A DNA stretch of 64,000 nucleotides. It comes from Symploca sp. SIO3C6. Lineage in GTDB: Bacteria; Cyanobacteriota; Cyanobacteriia; Cyanobacteriales; Coleofasciculaceae. The notes below the pieces were generated by a model. It searched no databases. It was not told the origin of the DNA and saw only the letters and a list, made by a program, of their open reading frames with translations. The stretch lies in contig JAAHHJ010000010.1 in NCBI GenBank assembly GCA_010692425.1, positions 44,807 through 108,806 of the forward strand, written 5' to 3'. Made by a program: the position numbers and the translations under genes. Shown in pieces: positions 36,864-45,612 of this stretch. How positions within the stretch are numbered: position 1 is the stretch's first letter; every line of letters starts with the position of its first letter.

Positions 36864-36980
36864 TTAATCTAAATCCCGCCGCTTGGGGTTACGAGCAGGG
36901 TCATTTGATAAAAAGCCAAATACGAACAAGGCAACGAAGATACTAACAACAATGTATACAACAATTTTGAGGGTCAGCAT
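36864..36980 (-). CDS. psbI: Photosystem II reaction centre protein I
   Basis: The 38-residue protein is a single-span thylakoid subunit of photosystem II, located beside D1 and important for early assembly. The sequence begins [12 protein letters not shown], has one transmembrane helix (about 5-25) and ends in the diagnostic SNDPARNP followed by a basic-acidic tail. Length equals the family norm. The frame is open upstream to 37178, but the extra residues are translated IS605-type DNA, so the start is the internal ATG at 36980. No strong Shine-Dalgarno site is seen. It is a lone minus-strand gene whose promoter must lie in or beyond transposon debris. Confidence 0.96.
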   Translation of the reverse strand: MLTLKIVVYIVVSIFVALFVFGFLSNDPARNPKRRDLD

Positions 36981-36999
36981 AGTAGTATTTCCCAGAATG

Positions 37000-37178
37000 A
37001 TTGAGTGACATTCACCCGACACTAACCCTGCGGGTACAGCGCGGGCTTTCCCAGAGTCCCTGGGTGCGAATTGACCTCTGGTCGCGTTAAAACGACGAGG
37101 ATGCAAGCGCTTGTTCCGGAGCGCATTCAAATGACGCTCCTCGACAAGAGTTTCCCAGATTTCATCTCTGGTAGGCAC
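37000..37178 (-). mobile_element. IS605-type right-end fragment upstream of psbI
   Basis: On the minus strand the frame shows [20 protein letters not shown] and a tail ending SGECHSI, a style common at the 3' end of cyanobacterial tnpB genes. It is followed by stems (CCCAGGGACTCTGGG; ACCCGCAGGGT) and GTGTCGGGTGAATGTCAC at 37003-37020. Nearly the same end (GCGTCGGGAG...ATGTCAC) occurs at about 53906-53927. The rest of the transposon is missing. Confidence 0.6.
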
Positions 37179-37640
37179 GGTAAAAAATGCCCTAGAGACT
37201 TTGGCTAAGCTTAAGCTTAACTGTATCTCTACCTTGAAAGAGTTCTGCCCCAGTCGCTACCAAGCGAAAGCTTTCCTAGCTACCAGGCTTTTAACCAACT
37301 GTAGCTAGAAATTAAAACTGAGGCTACTTGAATTAATGGGATGATTATACACTAAAACTAGTGTGATTTATTTCCCAGGGTTTTCTCAAGATTACTCTTT
37401 GAGCTAGCCTTAGGCACGAATAAAGCCTTCGGCAGAAAGAACAATTACTCATTCTTTCCTGCTACAGGAAACTTATGCTTACGCAAAACTCTAGAAATCT
37501 CTATAAATTTCTCGTTTCACTATCTGTACAAAAAGTCAAGCAATGGGTAGCCTTGTCCAACAATTAAGTTACAGTTTCAAACCCTCACCAACGTGGGTGA
37601 TTTCCCCTGTCTAGCACCAGGTTCCTACCACCGTTTGGGG
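37179..37640. other. Intergenic region without recognised gene
   Basis: These 462 bases lie upstream of the psbI side and past the end of map (minus). I find no open frame with support, no tRNA and no clear terminator. The sequence includes small palindromes (for example CACCAACGTGGGTG at 37587-37600) and may be decayed transposon DNA. Confidence 0.4.
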
Positions 37641-38474
37641 TTATGCTGGAATTTGGGCGCGGTCAGTTAAAATTTCGTAACCATTAGTGGTCACTAATAC
37701 AGTATGCTCAAACTGTGCAGATAGAGCATTGTCTACAGTAACTGCTGTCCAACGGTCAGATAGGATACGGGTGAACTTGGAACCAGCATTCAAAATCGGT
37801 TCAATTGCTATTGTCATCCCTGCACGCAACTTGACATTGGGCATCTCGCGAGTGCGGAAGTTAAAGACCGAGGGTTCTTCGTGCAGGTTTCTACCTACAC
37901 CGTGACCTGTAAATTCTTCTACTATGCTGAAGCCATTGACTTGGGCGTGATCTTCAATTGCACCAGCAATGTCGAGCAGGTAAGCTCCTGCTTTCACTTG
38001 TTCAATTCCCTTATAAAGTGCTTCTTCAGCAACGCGAATTAACTTAGCAGCTTCTGGTATAACTTCCCCCACTGCAATTGTGATGCAGGAGTCGCCATGG
38101 AATCCTTGGTAGTAAGCACCAGTGTCAACTTTCAGGATATCACCAGTGCGAATTACTTTCTTGGGGTTGGGGATACCGTGGACGACTTCGTTGTTGAGGC
38201 TAGAGCAAATAGAAGCTGGGAAGCCGTGGTATCCCTTGAAACTAGGTGTTGCTCCCATTTGACGGATGCGCTTGTCGGCGTAAGCATCCAAATCAGATGT
38301 TGTCATCCCCGGTTCAACCATTTCAGAAATTTCTTTAAGTACTTTCGCCACAATCATTGATGCCTGGCGCATGACCTCGATTTCACGCTTAGACTTGATT
38401 TCAATACCTCGGCGTTTTTGTCGTACTTGGGGGGATTGAGTTGGTTTGAAAAGTAGGTTATTGAAAATATTCAT
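37641..38474 (-). CDS. map: Methionine aminopeptidase, type I
   Basis: The 277-residue protein removes initiator Met from nascent proteins. The pita-bread fold motifs and five metal ligands are seen: [14 protein letters not shown] (two Asp), [12 protein letters not shown] (His), MTIAIEPIL (Glu) and QFEHTVLV (Glu). The substrate-binding region [13 protein letters not shown] is present. The N-terminus carries about 25 extra basic residues ([17 protein letters not shown]), usual for one of the several cyanobacterial Map copies. Cytoplasmic. It is followed at 70 bp upstream by the co-oriented cupredoxin gene, possibly in the same transcript. Confidence 0.95.
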   Translation of the reverse strand: MNIFNNLLFKPTQSPQVRQKRRGIEIKSKREIEVMRQASMIVAKVLKEISEMVEPGMTTSDLDAYADKRIRQMGATPSFKGYHGFPASICSSLNNEVVHGIPNPKKVIRTGDILKVDTGAYYQGFHGDSCITIAVGEVIPEAAKLIRVAEEALYKGIEQVKAGAYLLDIAGAIEDHAQVNGFSIVEEFTGHGVGRNLHEEPSVFNFRTREMPNVKLRAGMTIAIEPILNAGSKFTRILSDRWTAVTVDNALSAQFEHTVLVTTNGYEILTDRAQIPA

Positions 38475-38543
38475 CTTTAATAATCCGGAGGATTGAACAG
38501 GAAAAGTTGAGTTTAGTTGACTAATTATTTTGGATTAGCGCTT

Positions 38544-39131
38544 TTAATACTGGGTTTCAACCACAATCTCCCCAGTCATGCCAGCCTCTGTGTGTCCTGG
38601 GATAGAGCAATGGAGTTCGTAAATTCCAGGCTTCATTGGTATTAGTACCCACTCTGCCTCTCCTCCAGGTTTTAGCTCTAGCTCGTGGATTGCTCCTTTA
38701 ACTTCTACTTTACCAGCTTCAACTTTTTGACTCCAGCTAGCATCAGCAAAGTCTTTGGCAGTGAAGTAATGCTTTTGGTAACTAGGATTGTCAAGCAGTA
38801 ATTTGTAGCGAATACCAGAAATGAACTTCAATGTTCTAGGAAAAAATTTCAATTCATTAGCACTATTGCCAAGGCTGATTTGTACTTCAGTTGGTGGTTG
38901 ACTTAGTAAATTGTTATTGTTGCTAGGAGATGGGGCTGCTATTGCCGAAGTAGGTGAAAGAATTACACCTGCTAGGATTAATCCCCAGATTAATCCTAGG
39001 CATTGATTCAACCATCTGACTTGAAAGAGAGTGTAGGGTGTGTGGTTTAGGGTGTAGGGGAAATAACCCTCTTTAATGCTTGATGATGAAAAAATTTTTT
39101 CATCGGGACTGCCTTGTAATTTTTTGTCCAT
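38544..39131 (-). CDS. Exported cupredoxin, plastocyanin/azurin family
   Basis: The 195-residue frame has a signal peptide near residues 42-66 (CLGLIWGLILAGVILSPTSAIA). The mature part is one cupredoxin domain. The type-1 copper ligands are visible: His in QKHYFTAKD and Cys, His, Met in CSIPGHTEAGM. It should carry electrons or copper in the periplasm or thylakoid lumen. It is not canonical plastocyanin. Residues 4-24 or so are translated from an interspersed repeat shared with 60174-60232. The ancestral start may therefore be a downstream TTG (Leu before NQCLGL), or the repeat has been accepted as extra N-terminus. Co-oriented with map. Confidence 0.88.
   Translation of the reverse strand: MDKKLQGSPDEKIFSSSSIKEGYFPYTLNHTPYTLFQVRWLNQCLGLIWGLILAGVILSPTSAIAAPSPSNNNNLLSQPPTEVQISLGNSANELKFFPRTLKFISGIRYKLLLDNPSYQKHYFTAKDFADASWSQKVEAGKVEVKGAIHELELKPGGEAEWVLIPMKPGIYELHCSIPGHTEAGMTGEIVVETQY
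39057..39115. repeat. Interspersed repeat with GATGAAA palindrome, copy A
   Basis: On the minus strand AAGGCAGTCCCGATGAAA, an AT-rich palindromic centre, TTTCATCATCAAGC and AAAGAGGGTTATTT match 60174-60232 over about 58 bp with only a few differences. It lies inside the 5' coding part of the cupredoxin gene. Confidence 0.9.
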
Positions 39132-39324
39132 CAGGTCAATTAGCTGCGTGATTGGAATGACAGAATTTAATTGTACTCAGAACTAATGCTGATAATAACA
39201 TTTAAATAATTTGTAATTATGATACAAAAAGAGGGGCATTTAGCCACCTCAGTTTTGCAAATCTTATTCAGTGTTGAAGTATTGACAGTTGGTTGCAGGA
39301 CTAAGCAAACAACTTGATTAGAAC

Positions 39325-41007
39325 TCAGTCAGTTTTGTTGTCTTTGAAAGAAGCTAGCCATTCCCTAACTTGATTGGCGGCAATATCGCGAGTACCCAAA
39401 CCAAAGGAAAGGGCAATGGCGACAGCGATTGCTCCTAAGAGTAGTCCGAAAGCCAAGTTAATAATGTCGCTAGCAATGCCTATTTGTCGCAGGGCCATTG
39501 CTGTGACTAAGGCAATAATCGCAATGCGAGCAGCCTGTCCAACAATTTTTGACTGGCGGGAACCAGTCACCGTAATCAAGTTGAAAGCTAGATTCGCCAA
39601 AAATAGGCCAATGGCAAATATAACTAGCGCTACCACAATTCTCAAAGCAAAGGTGAGAATTTGGCTAACAATTAATGTTAGGGGCTCAACCTGTAAGACG
39701 TCAGTTGCCGCGACAACGGCAAATAGCATAATAACGACAAGTACAATTAAGCCCACCCATTCTGAAGGGGTTCTTGCCGTAACATCATCTGGAGTCTGTA
39801 GTACAGTTTGTTGTCCAGTTGAAGGAGTTGGAGTCTCAGCTTCCAGTGTTTCTTCAGTCGCAGAGGGGACAGCTGAGGGTATGCCCAACCACTCAAAGAT
39901 ATTGTTGAAACCAATACCCGTCAGAATATTTGTTACTAACTCACTGACAAAGCGCCCGATGGCGTAGGCAATAATCAGAATCAACGCTGCAAAGAAGATG
40001 TTCGGGAGGACACCAAGAATCTCCTCTAACATCAAAATCGCAGGCCCTGAGATGGCATCAATCTGCAACTCATTGAGGGCAGCGATTGCCACGGGAATTA
40101 GGATCAGTACATAGACAACTGTTCCCAAAACCCAAGACAGAGATCTAGCGCTAGTAGCAGGACTAAGACCTAATCTATCTCCCAACTGATCTGCACCTGC
40201 TGCCGCCAACAAATTAGTGACAACACGTCTGACAATTTGAGCAATTAGCCAACCGATGACGGCAATTAGAGTTGCCCCCAAAATATTCGGTAGAATCGCT
40301 AGAATCTCATTGAGTAGTTCTTGTACTGGCAGCAGAGTTCCCTGCAAACCTAAGGTGCTTAAAACCGATGGTAAAAACAGCAGGAAGATGAACCAGTACA
40401 GAAAGTTACCAATTGTTTGCGAGATCGACAATTGGTTGTCGGTAGATGACTCTGAAGTACTGTTGATTTGCTCGTTGAGGCGCTCATCTAAACCAAAGGT
40501 ACCCAGTATTCCCGCAACCAAGAGCTTAACAACAGTTGCCAGTAACCAGGCAAGGGCTAAGAGCGCCCCTGCACCAAGTATTTTGGGCAAGAAGCCGATA
40601 ATTTGGTCGAGAAAACTGTTTAGGGGCAGAGAAACTACCTCCAACTGCAGAGTCTGTAGAACAGCCACCACAGTGAAGACAATCACAATCCAGAATACCG
40701 CGCCGGATATCAACTTCTCTACCTTGGGAGCCTCTGCTCCTGCCTGGCGGTTGGTAATCCAGTTAGCTATGTTGTTGTCAACATTGGTGCGATTGAGCAA
40801 TCCCCTAGTAATTCCAGAAGCAATCAGTGCCACGATGATGCCAATCACCAGGACGAAAATAGCTCCGATCACATTCGGTAAAAATGCGCCAAGACTACCT
40901 ACAAAGCCTCCAGGTGTTGCTCCCTGCGCCAAAACTGATTGCGCCCGAAGCTGCGCACCCACTCCTACAATTTGAACGATACCTTCCCAATCGTTATATA
41001 TATTCAT
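39325..41007 (-). CDS. Mechanosensitive-channel-type membrane protein with TM_helix repeats
   Basis: The 560-residue membrane protein is built of at least four repeats of a two-segment unit. The typical unit is FLPNVIGAIFVLVIGIIVALI followed by a short amphipathic helix with DERL, DRLGL or NIFEWLG. These are the 'conserved TM helix' repeats of small-conductance mechanosensitive-like proteins. A C-terminal hydrophobic part (about 425-540) resembles the pore-proximal region, but the full MscS beta domain is not evident. It probably sits in the plasma membrane and responds to tension or osmotic change; function is not proven. The N-terminus is preceded by a 359-bp divergent intergenic region. 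Confidence 0.85.
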   Translation of the reverse strand: MNIYNDWEGIVQIVGVGAQLRAQSVLAQGATPGGFVGSLGAFLPNVIGAIFVLVIGIIVALIASGITRGLLNRTNVDNNIANWITNRQAGAEAPKVEKLISGAVFWIVIVFTVVAVLQTLQLEVVSLPLNSFLDQIIGFLPKILGAGALLALAWLLATVVKLLVAGILGTFGLDERLNEQINSTSESSTDNQLSISQTIGNFLYWFIFLLFLPSVLSTLGLQGTLLPVQELLNEILAILPNILGATLIAVIGWLIAQIVRRVVTNLLAAAGADQLGDRLGLSPATSARSLSWVLGTVVYVLILIPVAIAALNELQIDAISGPAILMLEEILGVLPNIFFAALILIIAYAIGRFVSELVTNILTGIGFNNIFEWLGIPSAVPSATEETLEAETPTPSTGQQTVLQTPDDVTARTPSEWVGLIVLVVIMLFAVVAATDVLQVEPLTLIVSQILTFALRIVVALVIFAIGLFLANLAFNLITVTGSRQSKIVGQAARIAIIALVTAMALRQIGIASDIINLAFGLLLGAIAVAIALSFGLGTRDIAANQVREWLASFKDNKTD

Positions 41008-41366
41008 TCTTGTGTACTTACCTTATTTTCAAATTGCACAGGCAACTGGTGAAAGCCTGTATCTACTGGGCTGCTTTCGGTGAAATTATGCTTATCCTCT
41101 CATTGAATCAGAGCTTTCGTCACAATGGTTACAGCCAATTTCAGATTCTCCTCACCATAAGGAAACAGAGAATGTCAACGAGAATATTAAACCTCAAATC
41201 GCGGGTTTAACTCTATCTTGATGAGTCAATTGACCACAAAACTTAAGTATTCAGGACTTATATACTCAGACATGTAGAATGGCCCTAACTCTCTGTTCCC
41301 TGTTCTCTGTAGGCTAAAATGAGTTGTTTGTGCCAGTGCACAGTCATAATACCCTTTTCTCCCTAA
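41008..41366. other. Divergent intergenic region
   Basis: This region lies between the minus-strand channel gene and the plus-strand SRPBCC gene and should hold both promoters. I see no gene, no strong palindrome and no repeat matching elsewhere in the window. Confidence 0.45.
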
Positions 41367-41825
41367 ATGTCGAATGCCCAGGTTTTTGAACAATCAATCC
41401 AAATCAATGCTAGTGCCACAGTTGTGGAGCATTGTCTCACAGATCAGACTTTAATGCATCGCTGGCTCAACCCAATTCTGCGCTGTGAGCCAGTGGGTGA
41501 GTGGAGTACAGATGTTGGTAGCCGCTCTCAGTTTGTGATTAAAATTCCCATGTTACAGCCTACTCTCAAAAGCGTTGTTATGGAAAGGGGATCTGGTTTA
41601 GTAGTATGGGGATTTAAGGGGTTTTTCCAGGGAAGTGATCGTTGGGAGTGCAAGCCAACTCTAAATGGTACTGTTCTTGTCAACCGCTTTGAATTTGAAA
41701 TTCCAAACCCTCTAGTTAGCTGGGGTTTCAACACTTTTGCCGCCATCTGGACGAAAAATGATATGAAAGCTCAGCTCAAGCGCCTCAAAAAAATTGCAGA
41801 GGAAATATATCTTGAATCGCCATAA
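41367..41825 (+). CDS. SRPBCC-fold (START-like) protein
   Basis: The 152-residue soluble protein has the helix-grip pattern: EQSIQINASATVVEHCLTD at the start, LMHRWLNPILRCEP, then beta strands ending with a long C-terminal helix (TKNDMKAQLKRLKKIAEE). Such proteins bind hydrophobic ligands such as polyketides or lipids. Ligand and pathway cannot be deduced. It precedes the class 3 lipase gene by 77 bp on the same strand, so they may be co-transcribed. Confidence 0.85.
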   Translation: MSNAQVFEQSIQINASATVVEHCLTDQTLMHRWLNPILRCEPVGEWSTDVGSRSQFVIKIPMLQPTLKSVVMERGSGLVVWGFKGFFQGSDRWECKPTLNGTVLVNRFEFEIPNPLVSWGFNTFAAIWTKNDMKAQLKRLKKIAEEIYLESP

Positions 41826-41902
41826 AGTACACCTAGCAAAGCATAAGAGTAGGTAACATCTGTCAACTTCAGCTCAATTCTTCTAGCTAGAGGGAAATAT
41901 CG

Positions 41903-42664
41903 ATGACGGTTGATTATTCTAAAGCTTTAAAATACGCTGTTTTTTGCCAGGAGATTTATAAAAATTTGTCCACTATTGAATTTGGTGGATTAGCGGAGAA
42001 ACCTGTCCCGATTAACCACGATAGTACAGATACTCAAGGCGCTATATTACCAAATGGTGCAGAAAGTATCATTGTGTTTCGTGGCAGTGATTCATCCTTT
42101 GACTGGAAGACTAACTTTAATACCCGAGCGGAGCGGGCAGAATTTGACCAGCAGATAATTCGTAAAGAGATTGTTGCTAAAAAAGATAAACTCTATCCCT
42201 ATTTACAACAGAGTAGTTCTGGTTCGTTGATGCACCGTGGATTTGTCAAAGCTTACTTTTCTGTAAGGGCTCAGATTCATCAGTATATCAGTAATCATCA
42301 ACTCTCCCACGTTACCGTAACAGGACATAGTTTGGGTGGAGCCTTAGCAACGCTGTGTGCCGTAGATATTCAGTACAACTTTTCCGACAAAGTGTCCATA
42401 GAAATCTACACTTTTGGTGCTCCCAAAGTTGGGAATAAGGGATTTCGAGAAGCCTTTAACCGCAGGGTTCCCAACAGTTATCGATTTGTTAATGGCATGG
42501 ATATTGTGCCTGAATTACCGAGATGGTGGCAAGGTTATCGCCATGTAGATGACCAATTCCGCATCGGTTCACGCTTCAGTTTAAAATTCCTGTCGGCGCG
42601 ATTTAAGGATCATGCCATTGGCAACTACATTAAGGCACTAAAAATTATGGCAGCTAAGCATTAA
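41903..42664 (+). CDS. Class 3 lipase family protein
   Basis: The 253-residue alpha/beta hydrolase shows the nucleophile elbow VTGHSLGGALATL (Ser near 146), FGAPKVGN after the next strand, catalytic Asp in NGMDIVPELP and His probably in KDHAIGNYIKAL. This is the lipase_3 pattern of triacylglycerol lipases. No signal peptide is seen, so it acts in the cytoplasm or at the inner membrane face. It follows the SRPBCC gene. Its 3' end overlaps the convergent SirB1-like gene by 11 bp. Confidence 0.92.
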   Translation: MTVDYSKALKYAVFCQEIYKNLSTIEFGGLAEKPVPINHDSTDTQGAILPNGAESIIVFRGSDSSFDWKTNFNTRAERAEFDQQIIRKEIVAKKDKLYPYLQQSSSGSLMHRGFVKAYFSVRAQIHQYISNHQLSHVTVTGHSLGGALATLCAVDIQYNFSDKVSIEIYTFGAPKVGNKGFREAFNRRVPNSYRFVNGMDIVPELPRWWQGYRHVDDQFRIGSRFSLKFLSARFKDHAIGNYIKALKIMAAKH

Positions 42665-43409
42665 AATCGGAGAACGGTTGAGACTGAAGCCTATTGTAGT
42701 ATTTGAGTAATTCAAGCTCTTGCAATTCAATGGGTGTATCGGGGAAAAGCAGTAAAATACGTTCGACTGCAGCTAGGGCTCTGGGGATGTCTTGGCGGTT
42801 AAAATAAATTAATTTAAGATTTCTGAGTATTCTAGCCAATAGTTGTCTATGACTTACAGGTTCGAGGAAACTTGGTTGCAACTGCACTTGATAGCCATAA
42901 ATTTGAGTGAGTCGTTCCTCACAATCTTTCTCAAACAAAATCTCACCACAATCAAAGGCATCGACAAAGATCCCAGCATCTGGAAAATCTGGGCGAAGGA
43001 GGAAATGCCCAGGCATATTGATCCCAATTATAGGAAAATCAAGTCTTCGGGCAACTTCTAGATAAACTAAAGAGAGGGTAATGGGAATACCAGTGCGGCG
43101 GTCGATTACCTCATTAAGGAAGCTATTGCGAGGATCATAATAATCGCTGCTGTTGCCAATGTAACCTAAGTCATCGTAAAAGTATCGGTTGAGTACTTCA
43201 ATTACTCTTAGAGGATATCTTTGAACTGGTAAACGCTCCTCTACTTCTGTTGCCATAACATCGAGGGCGTTAAGATAGACATCTACTTCAAGATCAAGAT
43301 ATTCTTCTTGAGCGATATAAAGTGCTGCTTTGGCTAGATTAATTTGCTTATCTGGCTGATTAATTTCGCGGTAAAAGTATCTGTATTTTGGGTTTATTTC
43401 TGGTTCCAT
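42654..43409 (-). CDS. SirB1/transglutaminase-like protein
   Basis: The 251-residue protein has a SirB1-type transglutaminase-like N domain: YDPRNSFLNEVIDRRTGIPITLSLVYLE, then GINMPGHFLLRPD and FVDAFDCGEIL. A helical TPR-like C-terminus follows (ILRNLKLIYFNRQDIPRALAAVERIL). Catalytic Cys is not retained at the usual place, as in most SirB1 proteins, so it may be a binding protein rather than an enzyme. Role unknown. Its stop overlaps the 3' end of the convergent lipase gene. Confidence 0.88.
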   Translation of the reverse strand: MEPEINPKYRYFYREINQPDKQINLAKAALYIAQEEYLDLEVDVYLNALDVMATEVEERLPVQRYPLRVIEVLNRYFYDDLGYIGNSSDYYDPRNSFLNEVIDRRTGIPITLSLVYLEVARRLDFPIIGINMPGHFLLRPDFPDAGIFVDAFDCGEILFEKDCEERLTQIYGYQVQLQPSFLEPVSHRQLLARILRNLKLIYFNRQDIPRALAAVERILLLFPDTPIELQELELLKYYNRLQSQPFSDFNA

Positions 43410-43574
43410 TAGGGTTTAATTTATTGTACAGCTTGGATATTTATTTCGATTTACCTGATCTTGACTATAGATTGTTAGCATCAAAAGTAACGAAAAATAA
43501 TGGAACAAAAAAACGGATTTCATGCCCATTTTTTCATTGCTGGTCTTCCTAACTTACCACGTCCTATATTGAGA

Positions 43575-44426
43575 CTACTGGAAACGTTTCTGCTCACTTT
43601 GGTAACGGATAAATTCAGCTATAAAAGCAATAAACCCAGAAAATAAGATAACGACGACACTAAGAGCATTAATATCTGGTTTGACTCCAGTGCGGATGCG
43701 GCTAAAGATTTCCATTGGTAAAGTTGTGGCACCAGTACCAGCAGTAAAGCTAGCAATTAGAAAATCGTCGAGACTTAACACAAAAGATAAAAGACAACCA
43801 GCGATAATTGCTGGCATTAATTCCGGCAATAAAATTTTGAGAAAGGCTTGTAGCGGAGTGGCTCCTAAATCCAGAGCAGCTTCTTCGAGATGAGGATCAA
43901 GGGCAGTAATTCGAGCCGAAACCACAATCGCGATATAAGCAAGGCAAAAAACCACATGAGCAGCGACGATTGTCCACAAACTTAAGGGTGTGCCAATTAC
44001 AGCTAAGAATACTAGCGTGGAAACAGCGATCGCAATATCGGGGATAATCAACGGTAGATAGGAAATACCCCGATACAGACTTTTGCCAGGGAAGCGATAA
44101 CGAGCTAAACCCACTGCCATGAGAGTACCCAGCACTGCAGAAATGGCAACTGCGGCTAGAGCTACACTCAGACTATTTTGCAATGACCTGAGGACACGGG
44201 AATCCTGGAATAGTATTTGATACCACTTGAGGGTGAATCCTCGCCAACTAGCGCTATATTTCGAGTCATTGACGCTATAGATAGTTAGTACCAGGATGGG
44301 TAGGTACATGTAAAAGAACATCACTAGGGAAAATATCCCTTGCCAGGACAAGCGGGGTTTAGATTTCGGTTGCAGTATCTCAATAGGAATTTCGTCCTCT
44401 TGCTGATGGCTCAGTTGTTCTTCCAT
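43575..44426 (-). CDS. potC: Polyamine-type ABC transporter permease (PotC-like)
   Basis: The 283-residue protein has six membrane segments and the permease EAA loop EAALDLGATPLQAFLKILLPELMP. It matches the PotC subunit of spermidine/putrescine importers (GWFTLKWY-like segment GFTLKWYQILF near the N-terminus). The first about 28 residues are a polar cytoplasmic extension. It is the last gene of the operon potA-potD-potB-potC, 21 bp after potB. The actual substrate may be a polyamine or a related cation. Confidence 0.92.
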   Translation of the reverse strand: MEEQLSHQQEDEIPIEILQPKSKPRLSWQGIFSLVMFFYMYLPILVLTIYSVNDSKYSASWRGFTLKWYQILFQDSRVLRSLQNSLSVALAAVAISAVLGTLMAVGLARYRFPGKSLYRGISYLPLIIPDIAIAVSTLVFLAVIGTPLSLWTIVAAHVVFCLAYIAIVVSARITALDPHLEEAALDLGATPLQAFLKILLPELMPAIIAGCLLSFVLSLDDFLIASFTAGTGATTLPMEIFSRIRTGVKPDINALSVVVILFSGFIAFIAEFIRYQSEQKRFQ

Positions 44427-44447
44427 ATTTCTCTAAACCCAGTATGC

Positions 44448-45443
44448 CTAACGTTCTACAGTCATATCACCGTACTTAATCCAGAGTGCGATCGCTATAC
44501 TGACAGCAGCAATTAGTACCATACTTAGAGCTGAACCAAAACCCCAGTTTTGAGTTGGGCCCAAAAACTGGTTATAGATCAAGCGAGCAACTGTCATACT
44601 AGAGGCACCGCCGAGTAATTCCGGATCAATAAAATCCCCTAAACCTGAGATAAACACCAGCAAACAAGCAGCGGCAATTCCTGGTCTAGTTTGGGGTAAA
44701 GTTATTCTCGAGAAAGTTTGCCAAGGGTTTGCCCCCAAATCTGCTGCAGCCTCTAGTAATTGTCTATCTAACTTTTCTAAGGAAGCATAGAGAATTAATA
44801 CCATGTAGGGTAAAAAGCTATAGGACATACCAATTAAAACTGCACCAGAGCGATTGAGCAAATCCAAAGCTGGTAAACCCAAACTAGTTAACACAGAATT
44901 GAGAACACCAGTGGGGCGTAAAATTGAAATCCAGGCATAGGAGCGCAGTAGTGAGGAAGTCCACAGGGGCAAGATAAACCCTAGCAGCAGTAAATTTTGC
45001 CATCGCTTGGCACTCATCTGGGCAATCCAGTAAGCAACAGGAAATCCCAACAGCAGACAGATTGCGGTGCTACCTCCAGCAAAAAAGATAGAGCGCCCCA
45101 TCACTTGCAGGTTAATTGATTCAAATACCCTAAGATAGTTGTCAAAACCAGAAGGATTAACTATATCTCCTGGGCGGATATTTGGTACCAAACTCAGTTC
45201 AAAAATCACTAGCGTTGGCAACAATAGCAGTAATGTTAGCCAAACGCCAGCTGGAGCTAGCAGTGTCACAGGTTCTAACCACTGCCATTGGGGACGTCTT
45301 TTCTCTTTGGCAACTGCTGATGTTTCGACCATACTATCGCTGGTACTGGTATTGGTTAGAGAGGGAGGTGGGATTTTTGTAGACACTGTTTTATGGCATA
45401 GAGGGGGAGATGGGGAGAAATTATTCTTTGCGTCTAATTCCAA
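44448..45443 (-). CDS. potB: Polyamine-type ABC transporter permease (PotB-like)
   Basis: The protein has six membrane segments and the EAA loop EAAADLGANPWQTFSRITLPQ. The PotB-style first periplasmic loop includes NPSGFDNYLRVF. The frame opens at 45443, but the first 37 residues (proline- and serine-rich) are atypical. An internal Met at 45332, giving a 294-residue protein that begins MVETSAVAKEKRR, is a better fit to the family length. It lies between potD (with a repeat element in the gap) and potC. Confidence 0.92.
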   Translation of the reverse strand: MELDAKNNFSPSPPLCHKTVSTKIPPPSLTNTSTSDSMVETSAVAKEKRRPQWQWLEPVTLLAPAGVWLTLLLLLPTLVIFELSLVPNIRPGDIVNPSGFDNYLRVFESINLQVMGRSIFFAGGSTAICLLLGFPVAYWIAQMSAKRWQNLLLLGFILPLWTSSLLRSYAWISILRPTGVLNSVLTSLGLPALDLLNRSGAVLIGMSYSFLPYMVLILYASLEKLDRQLLEAAADLGANPWQTFSRITLPQTRPGIAAACLLVFISGLGDFIDPELLGGASSMTVARLIYNQFLGPTQNWGFGSALSMVLIAAVSIAIALWIKYGDMTVER

Positions 45444-45480
45444 TAAGAAACTATGATAGTCGGCAACTTCAACTTGGAAC

Positions 45481-45571
45481 TTATAGCAAATGGCATTTTG
45501 GTGAGTTACTCCATTGATCGCTTTGAGGCTCCGAGGCAGGAGTTTACCTCATTGAGTTGAAAACCGCTATG
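45481..45571. repeat. TATAGC-ended repeat element inside the pot operon
   Basis: The left end is TTATAGCAAATGG and the right end (reverse complement) CCATAGCGGTTTTCAAC, so the termini share (T/C)(A/T)ATAGC. The centre has GAGGCTCCGAGGCAGG. The 91-bp unit lies in the 169-bp gap between potD and potB. Its end hexamer resembles the TATAGC family elsewhere in the window, but the interior is unrelated. Confidence 0.55.
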
Positions 45572-45612
45572 GCTCTCAAAAGTCTCCCTCTCTTCCCATC
45601 TCCCCATCCTGA

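Noticed and set aside
36981-37178. N-terminal extension of PsbI
   Set aside because: These codons belong to a tnpB-like 3' end and its structured terminus. PsbI is 38 residues in the family and its ATG is at 36980.
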